DNA from: GCA-003244245 sp036521655
GTDB taxonomy: Bacteria > Actinomycetota > Actinomycetes > Mycobacteriales > Pseudonocardiaceae
Direction of reading: 5' to 3'
NCBI GenBank assembly: GCA_036521655.1
Contig: DATDHI010000177.1
Span: forward strand, 1 to 47,830
DNA length: 47,830 nucleotides
The notes beneath the pieces were generated by a model that saw nothing but the letters and a program-made list of their open reading frames with translations, had not been told where the DNA came from and did not search any database. A program made the translations under genes and the position numbers. Shown piece by piece: positions 7,422 to 14,886 of this stretch. The number at the start of each line of letters is the position of its first letter. The first letter of the stretch is position 1.

Positions 7422-8837
7422 GTGACGGCGCCCCGCAAACCATCCCGGCCGCCCAGGCCCGGCCCACCCCGCCGGCGTCTCGGTCCGCGCACGCCGCCGG
7501 CGGAGGATCCGCCTCGGCGGGCCGCGCTGGACGCCCTGGCCGCGGTGCGCGAGCGTGACGCCTACGCCAACCTGGTGCTGCCCAACCTGCTGCGCGAGCG
7601 TGGGATCAGCGGCCGCGACGCCGCGCTGGCCACCGAGCTGTGCTACGGCATCTGCCGCGCACAAGGCCTACTGGATGCAGTGCTTCAGTGCTGCGCAAAC
7701 CGGCCGCTGTCCGAAGTGGATGGTGAGTTGCTGGACGCGCTGCGGCTGGGCACCTACCAGTTACTGCGGACCCGGGTGCCGCCGCACGCCGCGGTCGCCG
7801 CCACAGTGGATCTGGTGCGCGCCGGTCGGGGCAGTGGCGCCGCAGGCTTCGTTAATGCCGTGCTGCGCCGGGTCGGTCAGCGCGACGAGGACGTCTGGGT
7901 GCAGGCGGTGGCGCCGGCTGCCGAGGACGACCCGGTGGGCCACCTCGCGATGGCGCACCCGCACCCACGGTGGATCGCCCAGGCCTTCGCCGATGCGCTG
8001 GGGGGTGACCTGGACGAGCTGGCCGCCGCACTCGCCGCTGACGATGCCCGGCCGCTGGTGCACCTCGCCGCGCGCCCGGGCCAGATCAGCGCTGCCGAGC
8101 TGGCCGCGGTGGCCGGTGGCGAGCTTGCGCCGTACTCGCCGTACGGGGTGCACCTGGCCGAGGGCGGCAACCCGGGTGAGCTGGCCCCGGTGCGTGATCA
8201 CCTGGCGCACGTGCAGGACGAGGGCAGCCAGCTCATGGCGTTGGCGCTGGCCGGGGTGCCGCTGGAGGGCGCCGACGCCTGCTGGCTGGACCTGTGCGCC
8301 GGGCCGGGAGGCAAGGCGGCGCTGCTGGGTGCCCTGGCCGCCACCCGGGGGGCCAGCCTGGACGCCGTGGAGAAGGCGGAGCACCGAGCCCGGCTGGTCG
8401 AGCAGGCCTGCCAGGGCCTGCCGGTGGCGGTGCATCTCACCGACGGCCGGGACAGCGGGCTGCCGGAACGGGCCTATGACCGGGTGCTGGTGGACGCGCC
8501 GTGCACCGGGCTCGGTGCCTTGCGCCGCCGCCCGGAGGCCCGCTGGCGGCGGGGTGCCGACGCCGTCGCCGGTCTGGTCCGGTTGCAGCGGGAACTGCTG
8601 GTGGCGGCGCTGCGGCTGGTCCGCCCGGGGGGCGTGGTGGCCTACGTGACCTGCTCGCCGCACCTGGACGAGACAATGCGGGTCGTCGCCGACGTGGTAC
8701 GTCGAACCGGCGCTGCGCAGGTAGACGCCAGGCCGGCGTTCCCCGGTGTACCTGCGCTCGGCGAAGGGCCGCACGTGCAGTTGTGGCCGCACCGGCACGG
8801 CACCGACGCCATGTTCGGCGCCCTCCTGCGCCGCTAA
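7422..8837 (+). CDS. rsmB: 16S rRNA m5C967 methyltransferase RsmB
   Basis: 471 residues from GTG 7422. A basic Pro/Arg-rich N-terminal tail precedes a NusB-like RNA-binding domain (about 25-150). A Rossmann methyltransferase domain follows with the SAM motif DLCAGPGGKAALLGA. It has both NSUN cysteines: DAPCTGLGALRRRPEARWR (motif IV) and YVTCSPHLDET (motif VI). It methylates C967 of 16S rRNA. It starts just after fmt. In related genomes rpe usually follows; here about 19.8 kb of accessory DNA intervenes. Confidence 0.94.
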   Translation: MTAPRKPSRPPRPGPPRRRLGPRTPPAEDPPRRAALDALAAVRERDAYANLVLPNLLRERGISGRDAALATELCYGICRAQGLLDAVLQCCANRPLSEVDGELLDALRLGTYQLLRTRVPPHAAVAATVDLVRAGRGSGAAGFVNAVLRRVGQRDEDVWVQAVAPAAEDDPVGHLAMAHPHPRWIAQAFADALGGDLDELAAALAADDARPLVHLAARPGQISAAELAAVAGGELAPYSPYGVHLAEGGNPGELAPVRDHLAHVQDEGSQLMALALAGVPLEGADACWLDLCAGPGGKAALLGALAATRGASLDAVEKAEHRARLVEQACQGLPVAVHLTDGRDSGLPERAYDRVLVDAPCTGLGALRRRPEARWRRGADAVAGLVRLQRELLVAALRLVRPGGVVAYVTCSPHLDETMRVVADVVRRTGAAQVDARPAFPGVPALGEGPHVQLWPHRHGTDAMFGALLRR

Positions 8838-8847
8838 CCCCCTAAGC

Positions 8848-8929
8848 CCGGCGTGTCGTGCTCTCCTGCCCCGCGTGTCGTGCTCTCGTGCCCGGTGTGT
8901 CGTGCTCTCGTGCCCGGTGTGTCGTCCCT
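8848..8929. repeat. 22-bp tandem repeat, about 3.5 copies
   Basis: Units of 21-22 bp built on CCCGGTGTGTCGTGCTCTCG start at about 8848, 8870, 8891 and 8913; the last is partial. They lie between the rsmB stop and the convergent PPOX gene. A related unit occurs at 31691-31726 at the end of ribH, so this is a dispersed element. I see no dyad typical of a terminator. Confidence 0.8.
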
Positions 8930-8939
8930 GGGTGATCGA

Positions 8940-9431
8940 TCAGTGCCGCTCGATGCGGTGCAGCGGCTGGTCCGGCCGCCACAACTCGATCACTAGATGG
9001 TCCGGCGGGTCACCGACCCGGGTCACGACGACCTCGTCGATATCGGCGCGGAACAGATCGGAGCTCTGATCGGGTGGAGCCCCCAGCGCATGGAGCATCA
9101 CGGCCAACTCGTCGGGGTCGGTGACCTGCACCGCCCGGCCGCTGAGTTTGGCGTCGCCCTGCCACCGTGACTCGTGGCCCTTCGGCGGGTCCACTGAGGC
9201 GCTGTGCAGCGCGAAACGCGGATCTCTTCGCAGGTCATGGCCTTTGCGGGCGCCCGGCATCGAGCCGAACCACAGATCACCCTCGATGAAGGACGCCTCG
9301 ATCCCGCTGATCCGTGGCGAGCCGTCTCCCCGCAGCGTCGCCATCGTCTTGTGCCGATGCGCGTCCATGATCGTTCGCACTCGCTGGGCGAACTCGAGCT
9401 CCGAGTGCACCACCGCACGCCATGCCACCAC
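8940..9431 (-). CDS. Pyridoxamine 5'-phosphate oxidase-family protein
   Basis: 163 residues. The N-terminal half looks like the PPOX split-barrel flavin fold: HKTMATLRGDGSPRISGI, then GDLWFGSMPGARKGHDLRRD with a conserved Lys/Asp pattern and FALHSAS. In actinobacteria such proteins bind FMN, F420 or heme, so the cofactor is open. The C-terminal LVIELWRPDQPLHRIER end is typical of a family of hypothetical PPOX proteins. It is transcribed leftwards and lies 21 bases after the methyltransferase stop, so the two may be one minus-strand operon. Confidence 0.75.
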   Translation of the reverse strand: MVAWRAVVHSELEFAQRVRTIMDAHRHKTMATLRGDGSPRISGIEASFIEGDLWFGSMPGARKGHDLRRDPRFALHSASVDPPKGHESRWQGDAKLSGRAVQVTDPDELAVMLHALGAPPDQSSDLFRADIDEVVVTRVGDPPDHLVIELWRPDQPLHRIERH

Positions 9432-9452
9432 CGCGGGCCCTCCTTCTTGACG

Positions 9453-10259
9453 TCATTTTTTGTCGGCCGTCACGAGGTAGTAGTCGATGAGCCCGCGGTT
9501 GTAGGCCTTGAGCCAATTGCGGCCCCAGCCGTCTTTGAACTCAGTCTGCTCTATCCACGCATCCAGGCCTTGCCAGACACGTTCACCGATGTTGTCGATA
9601 CACACGTCGACGAATCCTGCCTCGAGTAGGTCGTCTCGAAAGGAGTTGATCGTCGAGACGACATCCACGCCACTATCGATGGTTTCGATCAATCGTCGCA
9701 GCTCGACGATGGCGGTCGGGTATGGCGTGAAGAAGGTCGTCACGGCAAGCCGACCGCCAGGTTTGAGTACTCGATAGACCTCGCAGGTGAAGGCGGCCAG
9801 GTTGTCGAAGTGCTGGGCTGCTTCCACCGAGTAACACTTGTCGAACGTCTCGCCGGCATAAGGAAGTTCCAGCGCGGAGCCTTGCTGGAGCACAAGCCGG
9901 CCGGGCTGTTGTTCGACCAACTCGGCGTTCACCGTGGCGGCGCGGTCGAGCTGGTCCTGTGAGAGATCGAGACCATGTACGACGCGTGGGGTAAATTCAC
10001 GAAGCGCGAGCGCGGCCCCTACTGCGATGCCGCACCCGACTTCCAGTGCCACATCGTTCGGATCTATCGTCAATCGGCGCAGGACGGTGCGGTAGAGGTT
10101 GGCCTGGCTCTTAGTGCGCTCGTCGACGCTGATCGGCCCGCTCGTGAAGTCCTCCCAATATCCAAAGTTGATATAGTTGCCCGAGAAGATTGCCATGGAG
10201 CCGAGATCGTGCTCCCCGTACATCGCGGCCACCCGGGAAGAAACGCTGTTATCCGGCAT
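9453..10259 (-). CDS. SAM-dependent methyltransferase (possible tailoring enzyme)
   Basis: 268 residues. ATG 10259 has a strong AGGAGG eight bases upstream, which decides the start; a longer reading is open but low-quality. A class I Rossmann methyltransferase fold is visible: motif I ALEVGCGIAVGAAL, acidic loop VHGLDLSQDQL, motif II/III GSALELPYAGETFDKCYSVEAAQHF and VYRVLKPGGRLAVTTFF. The N-terminal YINFGYWEDF motif is typical of small-molecule methyltransferases (UbiE/COQ5-like and antibiotic O-methyltransferases). Acceptor unknown. It is divergent from the DUF1996-sigma-indolocarbazole run, so a tailoring role is possible but unproven. It is not an obvious RebM or StaMA/MB match. Confidence 0.8.
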   Translation of the reverse strand: MPDNSVSSRVAAMYGEHDLGSMAIFSGNYINFGYWEDFTSGPISVDERTKSQANLYRTVLRRLTIDPNDVALEVGCGIAVGAALALREFTPRVVHGLDLSQDQLDRAATVNAELVEQQPGRLVLQQGSALELPYAGETFDKCYSVEAAQHFDNLAAFTCEVYRVLKPGGRLAVTTFFTPYPTAIVELRRLIETIDSGVDVVSTINSFRDDLLEAGFVDVCIDNIGERVWQGLDAWIEQTEFKDGWGRNWLKAYNRGLIDYYLVTADKK

Positions 10260-10909
10260 GATTCGCGCCTCCTGGCGTCGACAAGACCGATCACCATCGG
10301 GATCAGAGTCCACAGACGATCGCCTCCCCCATCGCTCCGCGACCTGGCGCGGCGCGGCAGGTCGCGGCTCTCCGCGCTGTCTCCGGCATTCGGAACTCCC
10401 GGCCTCGACCGCAGGGAACTCCGGACCCCACGGTAACCCCGTGCTCCCAACACCGTCGGCGGACAAGCGTTGCAAGGGGGTTGCATCTGGATGAGCAGCC
10501 CCGGCATCCAGGCGATCGCTGCCGCGGCGGGTGAGCTGGCGTGCAGCGCCCTGCCAGCAGGCCAGGCCGGTCAAGCTGGTGGGGATGCGGCGCGTCCTGG
10601 TGCTCCTCCCCAGCTCGGTGAGGTAGGCCGCCTCGGCAGCGTGCCATTGCGCCGTTCGACGAGATTTCAGTTCGGTGCACACTTCATGCCGGTCGTGCGA
10701 TAATAATCGGTGACCGGGGTACGCGATGTTCGCTGCGTGGGCGCCCACGAGGACGGGTCCGTGGTATCAGCCGCCGGTTCAGCGCGCTCTTTCTGTGGAC
10801 GACACCAGCAGCCGGGCAGGGATCGCCGATGATGAAGCCCAGCCCGTCTGCGTACGGCAGGTAGTTGCGTGCTCACTGCTTGGTGGTGTTGGTCGAGGGG
10901 GCGATTTTG
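10260..10909. other. 650-bp divergent intergenic region, no gene recognised
   Basis: Both strands are partly open, but the translations are low-complexity Arg/Ala/Pro strings without motifs or ribosome binding sites. The region separates the leftward methyltransferase from the rightward DUF1996 gene and must hold their promoters. I found no TGAACC-N16-CGT match reading toward the DUF1996 gene, so sigma autoregulation is not supported by sequence. It may contain decayed coding DNA. Confidence 0.5.
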
Positions 10910-11947
10910 ATGGCGCGTGGTGAGCGCCTTGTGGCAATGGCGGCGACGCTGCTAGCAACCGGTGGGATCATGGCGGCCGCAGGGGCCGCTGACCCAGACT
11001 CGGGGGATACCGGCTCGGCGGTCGCTGGCGGGACGCGAGACGGTGCCGTGCAGTTCCCGGGCCGGGACAAGGCTGGTGGGCCGTTCCCGAGGGACTTCGT
11101 CGCAGTGGAGCTGATGGCGCCGCACGTCACCTATGCCCAGCGTGGGCCTCATGGGTCGGCCGGCAGCTTCACCAGTCGCTGTGGGACGAACGCCGAGGGA
11201 CACCGCAACTCCGACAGCTTCATGGGCGTTCCGGGCAAGGTGAACGGTGCACAGCACGTCCACGACTACGTCGGCAACCTGTCGACCGATGCGTTTTCCA
11301 CTGGCGAGAGCCTCGCCGCTGCCGCTACCACCTGCACCGACGGCGACAAGTCGACCTACGTATGGCCCGTGCTGCGCGATACCAGGGTGCCGGGCATCGA
11401 TGCCAACGCCGACGGTGGCGCTGTGGACGGCAACGTCGGCGAGATCCTCCGGCCCGCCAGTGCGCACCTAGAGTTCCGGGGCAACCCGACCGAGCAGGTG
11501 ACCCCCATGCCGGAGCAGCTGGCAATCATGACCGGGGACGCCAAGGCAGCAACTAACGGCGGTGCATACGCCAACGCGGCGTGGACGTGCACCGGCTTCG
11601 AGGACCGCACGACCACCAAGTATCCGCTGTGCCCGCGGGGCAGCCAACTGGTGCGTATCCTGGACTTCCCCAGCTGCTGGGACGGAAAGAACCTGGACTC
11701 GCCGAACCACCGGGCACACATCGTCTTCCCCCAACAGGACGGGTCGTGCGGTGGCGCAGAGGTGGTGCTCCCGCAGCTGCGGATCACTCTGACTTTCGAT
11801 CGGCCGGCCGGCCGGGGGTTCGCCGTGGACGCCTTCCCCGACCAGCAGCACAACCCGGTCACTGATCACGCCGACTTCATGAACCTGATGCCCACAGCGG
11901 TGATGGCGCAGGGGGTGGACTGCATCAACACGGGGCGGAGTTGCTGA
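10910..11947 (+). CDS. Secreted DUF1996-domain protein
   Basis: 345 residues. The start at ATG 10910 follows a GAGGGGG ribosome site. The N-terminus (MARGERLVAMAATLLATGGI, then AAAGA) looks like a Sec signal peptide with likely cleavage near residue 25-30. The mature part carries the DUF1996 pattern: DFVAVELMAPHVTYAQRGP, SRCGTNAEGHRNSDSF, AQHVHDYVGN with paired His, a W..P segment, C-rich TCTGFEDRT...YPLCPRG, then FPSCWDGKNLDSPNHRAHIVF. DUF1996 proteins are extracellular, mostly fungal and actinobacterial, and of unknown function. The sigma gene begins 13 bases downstream, so the three genes form one operon and this protein may be an output or sensor of the switch. Confidence 0.8.
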   Translation: MARGERLVAMAATLLATGGIMAAAGAADPDSGDTGSAVAGGTRDGAVQFPGRDKAGGPFPRDFVAVELMAPHVTYAQRGPHGSAGSFTSRCGTNAEGHRNSDSFMGVPGKVNGAQHVHDYVGNLSTDAFSTGESLAAAATTCTDGDKSTYVWPVLRDTRVPGIDANADGGAVDGNVGEILRPASAHLEFRGNPTEQVTPMPEQLAIMTGDAKAATNGGAYANAAWTCTGFEDRTTTKYPLCPRGSQLVRILDFPSCWDGKNLDSPNHRAHIVFPQQDGSCGGAEVVLPQLRITLTFDRPAGRGFAVDAFPDQQHNPVTDHADFMNLMPTAVMAQGVDCINTGRSC

Positions 11948-11960
11948 GGGAGGCGGCGCG

Positions 11961-12494
11961 ATGACAGGCCTGTCGCTTGACAGTCGCGGCGGCGGATCCG
12001 ATGATGCGCTGATCCGGGCTGTGTACGAGCAGCACGGGCGTGCGTTGCTGGCCTACGCTACCAAGCTGACCGGCGATCGGGCCGCCGCCGAGGACGTCCT
12101 GCAGGAGACCTTGGTGCGCGCCTGGCGCCACTCGGAGGTGCTGATCAATGGTCAGGGATCCGTGCGCGCGTGGCTGCTGACGGTGGCAGGCCGTATTGTG
12201 GTGGACCGGGCCCGGGCAAGGGCGGTCCGGCCGAGGGAGGTCGCTGAGTCCCCGGCCCAGCCTCCGATGGAACGGGATCATGCTGATCAGGTGATCGACT
12301 CGATGGAGGTGTTCGAGGCGCTGCAGAAGCTGTCCGAGGAACACCGCGAGGTGATCGTACAGTTGTACTTCCGAGGCCGCAGCCTGCTGGAGGTATCTGA
12401 GGCATTGGGAGTGCCGGAGGGCACCGTCAAGTCGCGCTCCTACTACGCGCTGCGTGCGCTGCGGAACTCGTTCGGTGGAGGGGCTGGCGTATGA
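11961..12494 (+). CDS. ECF sigma factor, SigL-like
   Basis: 177 residues. Sigma-2 region: LIRAVYEQHGRALLAYATKL then AAAEDVLQETLVRAWRH. Sigma-4 region: LQKLSEEHREVIVQLYFRGR, then LGVPEGTVKSRSYYALRALR as the helix-turn-helix. The sequence resembles mycobacterial SigL more than other ECF groups as I recall them. SigL-type factors recognise TGAACC-N15/16-CGT promoters and are held by membrane zinc-binding anti-sigma factors. It is followed 12 bases later by exactly such an anti-sigma gene. A SigL-type promoter lies at 13252-13279, before the indolocarbazole genes, making this the best candidate regulator. Confidence 0.88.
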   Translation: MTGLSLDSRGGGSDDALIRAVYEQHGRALLAYATKLTGDRAAAEDVLQETLVRAWRHSEVLINGQGSVRAWLLTVAGRIVVDRARARAVRPREVAESPAQPPMERDHADQVIDSMEVFEALQKLSEEHREVIVQLYFRGRSLLEVSEALGVPEGTVKSRSYYALRALRNSFGGGAGV

Positions 12495-12506
12495 ACGGGT
12501 ACCGGC

Positions 12507-13208
12507 GTGCACGGCCAGCATGACCCCGAACAGCTGGCGGCCTACGCCATCAGCCTTCTCGACGTCGCAGATGCTCGGGAAGTGGAGGCTCATGTCGCGG
12601 GGTGTCCGCGCTGCCGGCGGGAGCTGGCCGAGTTGCGCGACGTCGATGGTGCGCTGCGCAGGGTGCCTCCGGAATTGTTCCTCGATGGGCCGCCCCCGGG
12701 TGGCGAGCTAGTGCTGCAGCGAACGTTGCGGCAGGTCGGGGAGGAACGCACGGGAAGCGGTGCGCGCCGGAAGCGCCTGCGCCTAGCAGTGATTGCCGCA
12801 GCGGTGGCAGCGCTCGTCGGCGTCGGCGCAGCCGGTATTGCGGTCGGACGGGTCATCGCCAGTAAGACGATCACTGCCGTCCCAACAACGCCAGCCGACA
12901 CGGGTTCGCGCGTGCTCACCGGGTTCGCCCCGGCCACCGGGGCCCGGATGACGGTCGTTGTCACGCCCGCGGCGGGCTGGGTACGGGTCAAAGCCACAGT
13001 TGTTGGTATTCCCGCTGGTGAGCGCTGCATGCTGGTGGTCGTAGACCGCAGCCGGGATCGCTATATCGCCGCCAGCTGGCTTACCTCCCCCGCAACTGAG
13101 AAGAACGGCGTCACCGTTGATGGCGCCGCCATCGTGGCTCCGGGCGACGTCGCAGCGGTCGCAGTGGAGAACTTCGAGCGCCGCGAACTCGTGATCGCTC
13201 CCGCCTGA
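12507..13208 (+). CDS. Zinc-binding membrane anti-sigma factor (RslA-like)
   Basis: 233 residues from GTG 12507 (no in-frame ATG fits). The N-terminal anti-sigma domain has the ZAS motif HVAGCPRC (HxxxCxxC) preceded by LLDVADAREVEA. One hydrophobic helix (about 92-112, LAVIAAAVAALVGVGAAGIA) anchors it. The external C-terminal domain (about 125-233) resembles the beta-rich sensor part of RskA/RslA proteins. ZAS anti-sigmas bind region 4 of their ECF partner and release it on oxidation or zinc loss, or by regulated proteolysis. The gene pair and motif make the assignment strong; the signal is unknown. Confidence 0.88.
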   Translation: MHGQHDPEQLAAYAISLLDVADAREVEAHVAGCPRCRRELAELRDVDGALRRVPPELFLDGPPPGGELVLQRTLRQVGEERTGSGARRKRLRLAVIAAAVAALVGVGAAGIAVGRVIASKTITAVPTTPADTGSRVLTGFAPATGARMTVVVTPAAGWVRVKATVVGIPAGERCMLVVVDRSRDRYIAASWLTSPATEKNGVTVDGAAIVAPGDVAAVAVENFERRELVIAPA

Positions 13209-13251
13209 CCTCGCATCCTCTAGTCCATTCGGCTGGTCGGCCGCAGTGGAC

Positions 13252-13279
13252 TGAACCTGCTCACACCAGGCGCCGTGTT
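13252..13279 (+). promoter_or_regulatory. SigL-type ECF promoter before the indolocarbazole genes
   Basis: TGAACC at 13252-13257, a 16-base spacer, and CGTGTT at 13274-13279. The mycobacterial SigL consensus, as I recall it, is TGAACC-N15/16-CGT followed by a GT-rich end, so this is a near-exact match. It lies 44 bases after the anti-sigma stop and 74 bases before the chosen start of the tryptophan oxidase gene. It reads toward the biosynthetic genes. Confidence 0.6.
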
Positions 13280-13353
13280 GGTGGCGGTCGCCGACATAAG
13301 CCTAGCCGGCGACATCGGTCGCGTCGCTAGTGAGGTGCCGGGTGAGTGTATCC

Positions 13354-14886
13354 ATGGCCATCGTCGAAGCTGCCCGCGCGGCCGCGGTTCCGGGGGATAG
13401 CCGCTGGGACGTGGGGGAGTTTGCCGACGATGGCGCGAAGAGGATCACCATTATCGGTGCCGGTATTGCCGGTCTCGTGGCCGCGCACGAGCTCGAACGG
13501 CTCGGACACCACGTCGAGATCCTGGAAGGCAGCCGACGGATCGGTGGCCGGATCCACACGCACCGCTTCCGTTCCGGTCCCGCCGCGCCACTCGTTGAGC
13601 TCGGGGCCATGCGCATCCCGACGAAACATCGGAACACCATGCGCTATATCGCCAAGCTCGGGCTGACCGGCAAGGTACGGGACTTCAGCACCCTGTTCTC
13701 AGAGGGTGGTAACTACTACACCACCAGCTCCGGACATATGCGCGTTCGCGAGGCGGCAAAGGCGATCATGGAGGAATTCCGCCTCGGCTTGCCGGACAAA
13801 CGTTACAGCGACGATACCCTCCGCTTCGGTGCGTGGCTGATGGCGATTGGCAACGCTATCGCCCCGGCTGAGTTCCGGAAGAGTCTGCGCGACGAGTTCA
13901 GCCTGGACCTTCTGGACATGGTGGACCGGATCGACCTGACTCCGTTCATCTTCGGCAGCGCCAGAGAGCGTCTCGACCTACATGCCTTCTTCGCTGCCCA
14001 CCCTGACGTCAGATCGAGTCGCGACGGGCGTCTCAACCGTTTCATCGACGACATTCTCGACGAGACGAGCCCTGAACTCGTCCGATTGGAAGGAGGTATG
14101 GATCAGCTGGTCCGTCGACTCGCCCAGCGAATCCGGGGTCCCATCACGTGCGGCCAGGAGGTCGTCGGCCTCGATGTCCAGGAGCATGAAATCTTAGTAG
14201 ACATCCGGCAGAGTGACAATATTGTCGCCAGGAGATGCGACTACGTCCTGTGCACCATCCCGTTCTCCATCCTCCGGCAGCTGTGGCTGAATGGCCTGAG
14301 TGAAGCCAAGATGGCCGTGATCCACCAAGTGAAGTACTGGTCGGCCACCAAGGTCGCAATACACTGCAGGGAAGCGTTCTGGGAGCGGGACGGGATCAGC
14401 GGCGGCGCCTCGTTCTGTGGCGGACGTATCCGGCAGACCTATTACCCACCAGTGGAGGGTGATCCGGCGAACGGCGCTGCATTGCTGGCCAGCTACACAA
14501 TCGGTGACGACGCTGATGTGCTCGGCTGTATGCCCGCAGCCATCCGGCACGACGTAGTCCTCCACGAACTGAGCAAGGTGCATCCTGAGCTGCTGTATCC
14601 GGGCATGGTGTTGGATGTGGTGAGTGCTGCTTGGGGGCAGCAACAATGGAGTGCGGGAGCGGGTACCGTGCAGTGGGGAAAGGATGCGGCCACGTACGAG
14701 GAGGAGCGAGCTCAGGCAGCTCGTCCGGAAAACCGCCTCTTCTTCGCGGGGGAGCACTGTTCGTCAACGCCGGCCTGGATCGACGGTGCGATCGAGTCTG
14801 CCGTCAACGCAGTGCGCGAGATCCAACTCCACACATCCCGCTCCAGTCATGAGCCGCTAGAGTCTCGAAAGGTAATATGCGGATGA
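13354..14886 (+). CDS. staO: FAD-dependent L-tryptophan oxidase (StaO/RebO-type)
   Basis: 510 residues. The FAD Rossmann motif is ITIIGAGIAGLVAAHELERL (GAGIAG at 35-40), followed by EGSRRIGGRIHTHRF and the LGAMRIP segment typical of L-amino-acid/amine oxidases. The C-terminal FAD contact reads RLFFAGEHCSSTPAWIDGAI. RebO/StaO/VioA enzymes oxidise (chloro)tryptophan to indole-3-pyruvate imine, the first step to chromopyrrolic acid. ATG 13354 is chosen because GGTGAG lies upstream; GTG 13330 is also open. The stop overlaps the next start (ATGA at 14883). The four following genes make the indolocarbazole rather than generic oxidase reading firm. Confidence 0.88.
   Translation: MAIVEAARAAAVPGDSRWDVGEFADDGAKRITIIGAGIAGLVAAHELERLGHHVEILEGSRRIGGRIHTHRFRSGPAAPLVELGAMRIPTKHRNTMRYIAKLGLTGKVRDFSTLFSEGGNYYTTSSGHMRVREAAKAIMEEFRLGLPDKRYSDDTLRFGAWLMAIGNAIAPAEFRKSLRDEFSLDLLDMVDRIDLTPFIFGSARERLDLHAFFAAHPDVRSSRDGRLNRFIDDILDETSPELVRLEGGMDQLVRRLAQRIRGPITCGQEVVGLDVQEHEILVDIRQSDNIVARRCDYVLCTIPFSILRQLWLNGLSEAKMAVIHQVKYWSATKVAIHCREAFWERDGISGGASFCGGRIRQTYYPPVEGDPANGAALLASYTIGDDADVLGCMPAAIRHDVVLHELSKVHPELLYPGMVLDVVSAAWGQQQWSAGAGTVQWGKDAATYEEERAQAARPENRLFFAGEHCSSTPAWIDGAIESAVNAVREIQLHTSRSSHEPLESRKVICG

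Noticed and set aside
8848..8929. CRISPR array
   Set aside because: The 22-bp units abut without unique spacers and there are no cas genes.
9453..10748. A 431-residue methyltransferase starting at 10748
   Set aside because: The upstream 160 residues are Arg/Ala-rich with no motif, while ATG 10259 has an ideal AGGAGG site and the family N-terminus.
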